A DNA stretch of 31,688 nt from Austwickia sp039812465 (lineage in GTDB: Bacteria; Actinomycetota; Actinomycetes; Actinomycetales; Dermatophilaceae). The notes under the pieces were generated by a model. It had not been told where the DNA came from. It did no database searches and saw only the letters and a program-made list of their open reading frames with translations. Of the stretch, positions 24,579 to 31,623 are shown one piece after another (the stretch's first letter is position 1; every line of letters begins with the position of its first letter). The stretch is taken from positions 1-31,688 of the forward strand of contig JBDIAS010000022.1 in the NCBI GenBank assembly GCA_039812465.1. The letters run 5' to 3'. Made by a program: the position numbers and the translations under genes.

Positions 24579-24764
24579 GCCTGTTTGCCGCCCGTGGGCG
24601 GGAAACGTACGGGTTTGCCCTGGTAGGCGTGCTCATTTCGTGCCCGTGGGCGGGAAATGTCGTGTGGCGCGTGGGGTTTTGCGCCTGTTTGCCGCCCGTG
24701 GGCGGGAAACGTACGGGTTTGCCTTGGTGGGCGCGCTCATTTTGTGCCCGTGGGCGGGAAGTGT
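24579..24764. repeat. Two 82-bp direct repeats, each with two GC hairpins
   Basis: Copies at 24579-24660 and 24683-24764 differ at about five positions. Each contains CCGCCCGTGGGCGG, a perfect 6-bp hairpin with a 2-nt loop, then GGAAACGTACGGGTTTG, and a second GTGCCCGTGGGCGGGAA. Together there are four near-identical GCCCGTGGGCGGGAA cores. This resembles a repetitive extragenic palindrome element. Apart from these copies, a candidate promoter and a 17-bp repeat, the 421-bp metS-metA interval holds no gene. Confidence 0.85.
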
Positions 24765-24802
24765 GCACGGCCCGCTCGCCTCTTTCGCTTCGGCACCCGC
24801 TG

Positions 24803-24831
24803 TTGGTGACGATCGCGTCAGGGGGGACAAT
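24803..24831 (+). promoter_or_regulatory. Candidate metA promoter
   Basis: TTGGTG (24803-24808) and GACAAT (24826-24831) are separated by 17 nt. GACGAT and ATCGTC form a 6-bp inverted repeat across the same stretch (24808-24835). It leaves about a 140-nt leader before metA. No SAM riboswitch is recognisable in that leader. Confidence 0.35.
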
Positions 24832-24920
24832 CGTCCACGGCGCCTGCGGCGGTCCAGCCCCCGCTCGTACGAGGAGCTCGTGTCGCACGTGATGACGCGT
24901 GGGCGAGGAAGGCGAGTTGG

Positions 24921-24954
24921 TCGAGGCGGCCGAGTTTTCGAGGCGGCCGAGTTG
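24921..24954 (+). repeat. 17-bp tandem duplication in the metA leader
   Basis: TCGAGGCGGCCGAGTTT and TCGAGGCGGCCGAGTTG are directly adjacent and end 7 bp before the AAGGAGA ribosome site of metA. Confidence 0.8.
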
Positions 24955-24976
24955 TCACGGAAGGAGAACGGGACCG

Positions 24977-25897
24977 ATGCCGGTCAACATCCCGCGGGAT
25001 CTGCCCGCGCGGGGGGTGCTCGAGGCGGAGAACGTCTTCGTGATGACGGAGGATCGCGCGCTCAGCCAGGACATCCGTCCGCTGCGCATCATCATCGTCA
25101 ACCTCATGCCGACCAAGATCGCCACGGAGACCCACCTGCTGCGGTTGCTGGGCAACTCGCCCCTGCAGACCGAGATCACCCTGCTGCACATGGGGTCGCA
25201 CACCTCGAAAAACACCCCGCCGGAGCACCTGGAGTCGTTCTACACCACGTTCGAGGAGATCGCCGACGACCGGTTCGACGGGCTCGTGGTGACCGGCGCG
25301 CCGGTGGAGTTGCTCCCGTTCGAGGAGGTCACCTACTGGGACGAGCTCTGCGAGGTGCTGGACTGGAGCGAGGACCACGTCTACTCGACGCTGCACGTCT
25401 GTTGGGGGGCCCAAGCGGGGCTCTACCGGCATTACGGGATCGGCAAGTACGAGCTGCCCGCAAAGATGTTCGGCGTCTTCGACCACCAGGTCTACAACCC
25501 CCGCGCGCCGATCCTTTCGGGTTTCGATGAGGTGTTCCCGGCGCCGCACTCGCGGCACACGGAGATTCGCGCCGCGGAGATCGAGGCGGTCGACGAGCTG
25601 GAGCTGTTGGCCGTCTCCCCCGAGGCGGGGGTCTACCTGGCCGGGACGACGGACGGGCGGCGGTTCTACGTGACCGGCCACCCGGAGTACGAGCGGGACA
25701 CACTGCGTCTGGAGTACGAGCGGGACGTCGGCCGCGGCCTGCCGATCCAGGTGCCCCGCAACTACTTCCCCGGTGACGACCCGAGCGTGCGCCCGAAGGT
25801 GACGTGGCGTTCGCACGCCTTCCTGCTCTATGCGAACTGGCTGAACCACTGCGTCTACCAGGGGACGCCATACGACCGCAGCGCCATCCGCCGCTGA
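24977..25897 (+). CDS. metA: MetA-family homoserine O-acyltransferase, probably acetyl-CoA specific
   Basis: A 306-residue enzyme of methionine synthesis with a class I amidotransferase-like fold. The catalytic Cys142 is in HVCWGAQAG and His235/Glu237 are in VTGHPEYE. IIIVNLMPTKIATE near the N-terminus is typical. Residue 111 is Glu (GAPVELLPFEEV). In studied members Glu at 111 selects acetyl-CoA (Bacillus cereus) and Gly selects succinyl-CoA (E. coli). It is therefore predicted to make O-acetylhomoserine, the MetX reaction, despite its MetA fold. ATG 24977 follows AAGGAGA. It lies downstream of metPS. Confidence 0.93.
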   Translation: MPVNIPRDLPARGVLEAENVFVMTEDRALSQDIRPLRIIIVNLMPTKIATETHLLRLLGNSPLQTEITLLHMGSHTSKNTPPEHLESFYTTFEEIADDRFDGLVVTGAPVELLPFEEVTYWDELCEVLDWSEDHVYSTLHVCWGAQAGLYRHYGIGKYELPAKMFGVFDHQVYNPRAPILSGFDEVFPAPHSRHTEIRAAEIEAVDELELLAVSPEAGVYLAGTTDGRRFYVTGHPEYERDTLRLEYERDVGRGLPIQVPRNYFPGDDPSVRPKVTWRSHAFLLYANWLNHCVYQGTPYDRSAIRR

Positions 25898-25989
25898 TCC
25901 CGACCGCCGTTACGTACGCCGGGCCTGGTGCTTCGGTGGACCGGTTCGCCTGTTCGACGTGGTCTCGCTTCTTCGGCGGGGACGCGCGG

Positions 25990-26460
25990 CTTCGACGCCG
26001 ACCGGGTTCTTCGATCTTGACGCGGGTTGATCGGCCCGGGCGCTCCTGTAGCGCGTTCTGCGTCGAGGAACCCGTGTCTCGCCCGAGGAATCGAGTCTCG
26101 GCCGAGGAGGCGAGTCCCGCCGAGGTAGCGAGCCTCGGCCGAGGGGGCGAGTCCTGACCGAGGCAGCGAGCCCCTATCCAGGGGGCGAGTCCAGGGCGTG
26201 GAGCCCGTGTCCCCGAGCGGGTTCTTCGACGCCGAACGGGTTCTTCGATCTTGACGCGGGTTGATCGGCCCGGGCGCTCTTGTAGCACGTTCTGCGTCGA
26301 GGAGCCCGTGTCCCGATCGAGGAAGTGAGTCCCCACCGAGGTAGCGAGTCCCGCCGAGGTAGCGAGTCCCGTCCGAGGAAGGGAGTCCGGATCCAGGCGG
26401 CGAGTCCCGGCCGACGGAGCGAGTCTCAGCCAGAGGGACGAGTCCCGGCCGAGGAATGGG
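25990..26460. repeat. 234-bp macro-repeat: 92-bp head plus 18-19-bp tandem array, two copies
   Basis: Heads at 25990-26081 and 26224-26315 differ at five positions. Each head contains GGGTTCTTCGA and, 48 nt later, TCGAGG(A/G)(A/G)CCC, near-perfect inverted ends of a 70-bp segment (26004-26073 in copy 1). Each head is followed by seven or eight degenerate 18-19-bp units close to CCGAGGTAGCGAGTCCCG. There are no unique spacers, so it is not a CRISPR array. Open frames across it are shadows of the repeats. This is the largest gene-free stretch of the window (25898-26479). Confidence 0.85.
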
Positions 26461-26479
26461 CTTGTTTCCCGGGGGCGCG

Positions 26480-27340
26480 CTAGAGGTCGTAGTCCACCAC
26501 GACCGGCGCGTGGTCGCTGATCCGCGCGTCGGGGGCCGGGTCGCGGTCGGTGCCCGCGCTGGTCGCGGCGCGGGCCAACCGGGGCGTGGCCAGGTGGTAG
26601 TCGATCCGCCAGCCGGCGTCCTTCGCGAACGCCTGGCCCATCCAGCTCCACCACGAGTACGGCCCGTCGGCGCCCGGGTGCGCGCGTCGCACGACGTCCA
26701 CGAGCCGCCGGGGACCGACCACCCCGTCGAGCCAGGCGCGCTCCTCGGGCAGGAACCCTTCGCTGAGCTGGTTGCGCCGCCAGTTGGCGACGTCGTGGCG
26801 GGTGTGCGCGACGTTCAGGTCGCCCAGCAGCAGGAACTCCCGGCCCTGGCGCGCCGCGACCCGGCGGGCGTCCGTGACGTGCCGCGCGAACCCGGTCAGG
26901 AAACGCATCTTGCGCGCGTACTTCGCTCCGCCGTCCGGCGCCTCCCGCATGCGGCGCGGATCCTGCAGGTGCGCCGGGAGGCCCCCCTTGGGCAGATAGA
27001 GGCAGGCGATCGTCACCGGCGCGTCGGCCAGGTCCACCTCGAGGTAGCGCCCCTCCTGGGCAAACGGCCGCAGCTCACGCGCCCGCGGGGTCGCCCCTGC
27101 CCAGGTGCGCACGTCGGCGGGCGGTTGCCGAGTCAGTACGGCGACCCCGTTGCGGCCGGGGATCGTGCCGGCGTCGAGCGCGACGTGGTAGCCGTCGAAC
27201 ACGCCGGGCGGGACAGCGTGCTCGGGGCAGCGCAGCTCCTGCAGCGCGACCACGTCGCAGTCGCGGCGGGTGAGCCACTCGGTGAAGCCGCGCCGCTGCG
27301 CCGCCCGGATCCCGTTGATGTTGAAGGTGGCGACGCGCAT
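26480..27340 (-). CDS. xth: Exonuclease III / AP endonuclease
   Basis: A 286-residue Mg2+-dependent DNA repair nuclease of the EEP superfamily. Active-site residues are visible: Asn8 (FNING), Glu35 (LQELR), Tyr115 (CLYLPKGG), Asp174/Asn176 (LLGDLNVAH), Asp247 (RIDYHL) and Asp276-His277 (SDHAP). It cleaves abasic sites and removes 3' blocks in base excision repair. It starts at ATG 27340; a GTG three codons upstream is possible. It lies 43 bp downstream of the thermonuclease gene on the same strand, so the two nucleases may share a transcript. Confidence 0.93.
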   Translation of the reverse strand: MRVATFNINGIRAAQRRGFTEWLTRRDCDVVALQELRCPEHAVPPGVFDGYHVALDAGTIPGRNGVAVLTRQPPADVRTWAGATPRARELRPFAQEGRYLEVDLADAPVTIACLYLPKGGLPAHLQDPRRMREAPDGGAKYARKMRFLTGFARHVTDARRVAARQGREFLLLGDLNVAHTRHDVANWRRNQLSEGFLPEERAWLDGVVGPRRLVDVVRRAHPGADGPYSWWSWMGQAFAKDAGWRIDYHLATPRLARAATSAGTDRDPAPDARISDHAPVVVDYDL

Positions 27341-27383
27341 GTCGGCCACGTTAGCCAACGCGATCGTGGGTGCTGCGGCTCCC

Positions 27384-28478
27384 TCAGCCGCGGGCGGCGC
27401 GCCAGCCTGCGGCGACGGCTTCGCTGGCGCTGCAGAACCAGCGCTCGCCCTTGGACACATCGATCTTGGTCTCGGCGTAGGAACGTCCGCCGGGCACGTG
27501 GTAGATCTTCTCGCCCTTGTTGTTGATATTGCCCTTGATGGTGCAGCTTCCGGTCGGTGCAGGCTGGGCGACCGGTGGTTTCGGAGCCGCCGGAGCGCTG
27601 GGCGCTGCGGTGCGAGCGGGGGGAGGCGCGGGCACCGGCGTCGAGCGTGCGCCGGCGCACCCAGAGCCCCAGAGGCCGAGCCCGGAGGCTTGGGCTCTGG
27701 CCTGCGCCGCCCGGTAGCGGGCCTGATGCTCGTAGGCGGCGGCGTAGGTGTACTCACGTCCGTAACCGCCTTCGAGCATCACCTCGGCGACCAGTCGACC
27801 GTCCTCGAGGCTGACGTGCCGCAGGAGGCGGCCGTACCGGTCGCGGTCATCTTGAGTTGGGTCTGCGGCCAGTCGTACGGTCTTGCTCTGCACGAGCGAC
27901 TGCATCTTGCTGGCCGCCTGTTGGGCGTAACACTCGTTGCTCGTGAGTTCTGGCGTGTCGATGCCGATGATACGGATGCGTTCGGTGACGCCGTCGACGC
28001 GGACGCGGATGGTGTCCCCGTCGCTGACCCCGATGACGGGTACGAGAGCGCCTGCCTGGCCGACAGCTCCGTCGGCCTCGCCGCCAGGCATCGCTGAGGC
28101 GGAGCCAGGGCCGGCGTCGGTGGTCGTCGCCCCAGGCGCCGCTGCATCGTCGGTCGGCGCAGCGGAGGACTCGGACGGATGCGTCTCGTCGTGCGAGGGT
28201 GATGCGCTAATGTCGGTGGTCGCGGTCGAATCGGCGGCCGGCTCTGCGGCCACCGAGATGGGCTCGCTGCCGGAGAGCAGGGCAGGCCACATGATGGCGG
28301 CCAGCAGGACGCCGCCCACGATGGCGGCGATCGGCCCACGCATCGCGGAGCCCGTACGATCCGCCGCGCCCGCGGGTTTCCACAGCCGATACGCGCCCCA
28401 CGCGACCAACGCCACCGGGAGGAACGGGAGGAGCACCAAGCCCGCCACCCCGATGCCAGCCACCTTGACCACCTTCAC
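27384..28478 (-). CDS. Membrane-anchored thermonuclease-like protein with C-terminal sunset domain
   Basis: A 364-residue protein. Two N-terminal TM segments (about 7-31 and 48-69) and a Ser/Thr/Asp-rich linker lead to a staphylococcal-nuclease domain (about 145-272). The catalytic residues are Arg169 and Glu177 (RIIGIDTPE) and Arg217 (RYGRLL), with acidic DGDT before them. A Pro/Ala linker follows, then a short C-terminal domain (311-364: CTIKGNINNKGEKIYHVPGG, KIDVSKGERWFCS, AAGW), the 'sunset' domain often found attached to nucleases. The catalytic part is probably outside the cell, degrading or processing extracellular DNA. GTG 28478 has AAGGGG upstream. Confidence 0.88.
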   Translation of the reverse strand: MKVVKVAGIGVAGLVLLPFLPVALVAWGAYRLWKPAGAADRTGSAMRGPIAAIVGGVLLAAIMWPALLSGSEPISVAAEPAADSTATTDISASPSHDETHPSESSAAPTDDAAAPGATTTDAGPGSASAMPGGEADGAVGQAGALVPVIGVSDGDTIRVRVDGVTERIRIIGIDTPELTSNECYAQQAASKMQSLVQSKTVRLAADPTQDDRDRYGRLLRHVSLEDGRLVAEVMLEGGYGREYTYAAAYEHQARYRAAQARAQASGLGLWGSGCAGARSTPVPAPPPARTAAPSAPAAPKPPVAQPAPTGSCTIKGNINNKGEKIYHVPGGRSYAETKIDVSKGERWFCSASEAVAAGWRAARG

Positions 28479-28651
28479 CGCGCACCCCTTCGCTGCTCGA
28501 TGCCACGTGCATCGTCATGGGCACGATCGCTCCGGGAGGGTAGTGGGTTACCAAGTGCCAGAAGACGTTTCGGGAACGTTATGGTGTCCCGCCTGCGGGC
28601 CGGTTGCGCCGCGGGGTGTAACGGTGGCGCCGGAGCCGGGAAGAAGGGGGC

Positions 28652-29346
28652 ATGACCGAGCGCGACGAGGCATGGTTCCGGGAAGCCTTCACGGATCATC
28701 ACCGGGCGGTCCTGTCGTACGCCGTCCGCCGGGTGGGCCTGGACGCCGCGGACGACGTGGTCGCAGAGGTATTCACGACAGCCTGGCGTCGGCGAGACCA
28801 GGTGCCGGACTCGCCACTGCCGTGGCTATATCGCACCGCCCGTTTCCACGTACTGCATCGCGGCCGAAGCATGGCTCGCCAGCGCCGGCTGACGCTCCGG
28901 CTCGCCGGGTGCCCCGATCCGCCGGGAGGTTCCGACCCGCTCGGCGAGATCGATGACGGCGAGCTCGTACGCGACGTTCTGTCCCGGCTCCCGGAACGCG
29001 ACGCCGAGGTGTTGATGCTCGCCGCTTGGGAGGACCTCGAGCCGGCCGCGATCGCGGAGGTCGTGGGCTGCACGCCCGTGGCGGCCCGCGTGCGGCTGCA
29101 CCCGCTCGACGCCGCGCCCGGTCATTGCTAGCCGCCCGTGACATCAGGGGCGATGCCCTCAAGGGCAACGACAGCGGAGGTGAGAGCGGCAGAGGCCATG
29201 CGCTCAAGGGCGACGACGGCAGCGGTGAGGAACCCGCGGTGGAAGCCCACCCGCAGTTCCGATCGCCGCCATCCCGACCCTCGACCGCTCACGCCCCGTC
29301 CCCATCCGCACGGTCCACCGAATCGTTGATCCAGGGGAAGCCATGA
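28652..29346 (+). pseudogene. ECF-type RNA polymerase sigma factor, frameshifted at the C-terminus
   Basis: As written, the frame encodes 159 residues (28652-29131): sigma region 2 (about 10-80, YAVRRVGLDAADDVVAEVFTTAW) and region 4 (about 105-150, LPERDAEVLMLAAWEDLEPAAIAEVVGCT). After RLH150 it runs into PLDAAPGHC and stops. One extra base near 29101-29104 would continue it as ARRRARSLLAARDIRGD, the usual basic end of region 4. That frame stays open to TGA 29344-29346, which overlaps the next ATG as ATGA and gives about 231 residues. The overlap argues that the longer frame is ancestral. The extra tail has two copies of ALKG(N/D)D. GAAGGGGG precedes ATG 28652. Confidence 0.8.
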
Positions 29347-30461
29347 CCACGTTCGACCAGCGGATGCGCGCTGCCGATCCCGCTGCCGGGATGACCGGCT
29401 ACAACGCGGCGAGCATCGACCGTGTGATTACCGCCATCCTTGCCGCACCTGCCCATCCGGCTCGTGTTGACGAGCCAAAGCCAACACGCGACAGGCGTCG
29501 GGCGATGGCGCCGAACCGGCGACGCCTGTGGTACGTGGCGGCGGTCGGGGCTGCCGCTGCCGCCGTGTACGCCGTTGCGGGCGTCCCCTGGGGTTCGCCC
29601 GGTCCGAGCGGTCCGTTGGGCGCCTCTCCGGCCGCAGCGGCCGTGCTAGATCGTGCGGCATCGGTCGTGCCTGTTGACCCGCCCGCCCGAGGTGAGCAGT
29701 ACTGGGCGATTCGTACGGTCGGTACGACCGCCTCTGGCGCGGCGCTCACGGATCCCACCGGTGGGACGGAGAGCCTCGCGACCTACCTCGTGACCGGGGA
29801 CAGGGTGGACTACGTCGCAGTGGACGGTTCCCGGCCGACGTGGACCGAGTCGACCAAGGCCATCCGGGTCACGCAGCTGAGCGGGCCGCCGGACTTCGGC
29901 CGACCGGAGCGTTCGACGAGCGCGTGGACCTCCAACCTGACCCCGGCCGATATCCCTCCGGCCTGGCAGGTGCCCTCGCCCGCCTTCCTGGCCTCCCTGC
30001 CCCGGGACGCCACGGCGTTGCGAGAGCGGCTGTATGCGGACAGCGCCGGTCGTGGCCCCTCGGCGGACGGTGAAGCCGTCGTCTACGTCGCGGACGTGCT
30101 GCGCTCTGGGCTGGTCCCCGCGGACCTGCGTGCGGCGCTCTATCGGGTGCTCGAGACCGTCCCAGGCGTCGAGATCACCGATGCTCAGGCCACCATCGAC
30201 GGTCGTACGGGTACAGCGATCGGACGGTTCGAGTCGGTCCAGGGGTTGCGCCAGGAACTGGTCATCGACCCGGCCAGCGGGGAGGTGATGGGAGAGCGGA
30301 CGATCCAGGTGGAGGCGCGCGACGGTATTCCGGCTGGGACGGTGGTCGGGGACACCGCTGTGACGCGCACGCTGGTGGACGAGGTCCCGGAGCGGGTGCG
30401 GGCCACCGCGGTGCGACAACAGTGCACGGTGAGCGCTGACGGCGGTATCTCGTGCACGTAG
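29343..30461 (+). CDS. CU044_5270-type membrane protein, sigma-factor partner
   Basis: A 372-residue protein with a cytoplasmic N-terminus (about 1-60), one TM (about 62-81) and an extracytoplasmic domain of about 290 residues, including QYWAIRTVGT, ADIPPAWQVPSPAFLASLPRD and GIEITDAQ-like strands, ending CTVSADGGISCT. This arrangement and the direct overlap with an ECF sigma gene match the actinobacterial CU044_5270 family. The family is often encoded with ECF sigma factors and may act as an anti-sigma or signal-receiving partner; its biochemical role is not established. Confidence 0.75.
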   Translation: MTTFDQRMRAADPAAGMTGYNAASIDRVITAILAAPAHPARVDEPKPTRDRRRAMAPNRRRLWYVAAVGAAAAAVYAVAGVPWGSPGPSGPLGASPAAAAVLDRAASVVPVDPPARGEQYWAIRTVGTTASGAALTDPTGGTESLATYLVTGDRVDYVAVDGSRPTWTESTKAIRVTQLSGPPDFGRPERSTSAWTSNLTPADIPPAWQVPSPAFLASLPRDATALRERLYADSAGRGPSADGEAVVYVADVLRSGLVPADLRAALYRVLETVPGVEITDAQATIDGRTGTAIGRFESVQGLRQELVIDPASGEVMGERTIQVEARDGIPAGTVVGDTAVTRTLVDEVPERVRATAVRQQCTVSADGGISCT

Positions 30462-30508
30462 CCGGGGCATGGTGCACCTCGGCGATAGGCCCGCTGCGCC
30501 ACCTCGCT

Positions 30509-30580
30509 GAACGTCACTCCGCCGAACGTCACTCCGCCGAACGTCACTCCGCCGAACGTCACTCCGCCGAACGTCACCCC
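30509..30580. repeat. 15-bp minisatellite, about five copies
   Basis: Four perfect tandem copies of GAACGTCACTCCGCC (30509-30568) and one partial copy to 30580. It lies in the 163-bp interval between the sigma-partner gene and hepT, just beyond the hepT stop. Being a multiple of three, it reads through as GGVTF or SAERH repeats, but no supported gene covers it. Confidence 0.92.
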
Positions 30581-30624
30581 CGCCGACCTGCGCGGGTCAC
30601 CGCCTGGGCGAGCCGGGTCGTCGG

Positions 30625-31059
30625 TCACGGTGGGACCGGCGGGTCGCCGTCCGGCCCGGCGTCGGTGAGAAGCTCTTCCACGTGGCCGCGGAGCTGCGCC
30701 GCGTGCTGCGATACGACGCCCCAGACCAGGTCGTAGTCGACGGCGTCGTACTCGTGCGCCAGCCGATGGCGCATACCGATCGCTCGACGCCACGAGGGAT
30801 CGCCGCGGTGCTCCTGCAGGAACTGTTCGGGCAGGCGGCGCACCGCTGCGCCGAGCTTGAGCACGAGCGCATCGGCCGCGAGGTGCGGCACCTGCAGGTC
30901 CGGATCGGAGTCGTACCAGTCGCGACCCTTCGCGGCGAGCTGCTCCGCCCGACGGCACAGCGCGGCAACATCTTCAAGGCGACGGGTGGTGCCGTCGCCG
31001 AACTGCTCGTCCAGTCCGGTCCGCTCGGCCATCCCGTTCTGCTCGTCCACATCGTTCAC
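30625..31059 (-). CDS. hepT: HepT-like HEPN ribonuclease toxin
   Basis: A 144-residue helical protein of the HEPN superfamily. The HepT signature RX4HXY is at Arg97-His102-Tyr104 (RHRLAHEY), with YDLVWGVV after it. In the characterised HepT/MntA system the HEPN toxin cleaves tRNA, and MntA inactivates it by AMPylating the tyrosine of this motif. The GTG start at 31059 overlaps the antitoxin stop in a GTGA, so antitoxin is translated first. The common Asn after the Arg is His here; the Arg and His required for RNase activity are kept. Confidence 0.85.
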   Translation of the reverse strand: MNDVDEQNGMAERTGLDEQFGDGTTRRLEDVAALCRRAEQLAAKGRDWYDSDPDLQVPHLAADALVLKLGAAVRRLPEQFLQEHRGDPSWRRAIGMRHRLAHEYDAVDYDLVWGVVSQHAAQLRGHVEELLTDAGPDGDPPVPP

Positions 31060-31496
31060 AGCGGCACCGCGGTGCGCTCGATCTCGTGACCGGGTCGCAG
31101 CGCCCGCGCGGTCACGATCTCGACCGGGCATCCCAAGAGTTCCTCGAGCTGCTCCGCAGCGTCGATCAGGTCGAGCACGTCACCGTCGTCACGGATGTCG
31201 ACCAGCAGATCCAGGTCGCTTCCCGGGAGGTCCTGCCCGCGTGCCACCGACCCGAACACCCGTGGCGCGCTCAGCCCGTGAGACTGAAGGGCGCGTCTGA
31301 TCTCGTCACGACGCCCGTGGACGGCCTCGCTGGGCCTGGGGCGCATCGCTGCCTTCAGGCGTGTGATCATCTCGGGGGACGGTTGGCGGCGGCCGTTCTC
31401 GTACGCCGCGAGATTCGGCTGAGCCACCCCGCTGCGGCGCGCTAGCTCTGCCTGACTGAGGCCCGCGGCTTCGCGCAGGCTCCGGACGTCCTCCAT
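31056..31496 (-). CDS. mntA: MntA-like nucleotidyltransferase antitoxin with N-terminal XRE HTH
   Basis: A 146-residue protein. An XRE helix-turn-helix (about 3-55, LREAAGLSQAELARRSGVAQ then YENGRRQPS) is fused to a minimal nucleotidyltransferase (about 60-146) with GSx10DxD (Gly82-Ser83, Asp94, Asp96) and a third acid at Glu126. It should AMPylate and neutralise the adjacent HepT and repress its own operon. ATG 31496 is chosen because a perfect palindrome ends 7 bp upstream; an in-frame ATG at 31589 would place that palindrome inside the coding region. It lacks a clear ribosome site, so a short-leader or leaderless message is possible. Confidence 0.85.
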   Translation of the reverse strand: MEDVRSLREAAGLSQAELARRSGVAQPNLAAYENGRRQPSPEMITRLKAAMRPRPSEAVHGRRDEIRRALQSHGLSAPRVFGSVARGQDLPGSDLDLLVDIRDDGDVLDLIDAAEQLEELLGCPVEIVTARALRPGHEIERTAVPL

Positions 31497-31503
31497 CGCA
31501 AGA

Positions 31504-31521
31504 CCATATCGCGTGATATGG
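31504..31521 (-). promoter_or_regulatory. Palindromic operator of the mntA-hepT operon
   Basis: Perfect 7-bp inverted repeat CCATATC-GCGT-GATATGG, 7 bp upstream of the mntA start. Its AT-rich core stands out in this GC-rich DNA and contains TATGGT as a possible -10. Position and symmetry fit autorepression by the XRE domain of MntA. Confidence 0.7.
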
Positions 31522-31623
31522 CTTTCCTCCCAGGGTGGCTCGCTGCGCGGCCGCCAGATGTTGCTCGCGCCGTCGCCCTGCGCCGACATGTCCTCGTTGC
31601 GTACCCGCCGGCGGCGGGCAGTC

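Noticed and set aside
24836..24960. SAM riboswitch in the metA leader
   Set aside because: I could not find the conserved core or pairing pattern of a known SAM riboswitch class; only a small inverted repeat and a 17-bp duplication are visible.
26004..26073. Miniature transposable element
   Set aside because: Inverted ends are present but I see no target-site duplication and no related transposase in the window; kept only as a repeat.
26074..26460. CRISPR-like array between metA and xth
   Set aside because: Units are 18-19 bp, degenerate and directly adjacent, with no unique spacers and no cas genes.
25329..26654. 441-codon minus-strand frame across metA's end and the macro-repeat
   Set aside because: It overlaps metA and xth antisense and is kept open by the repeats; no ribosome site or domain supports it.
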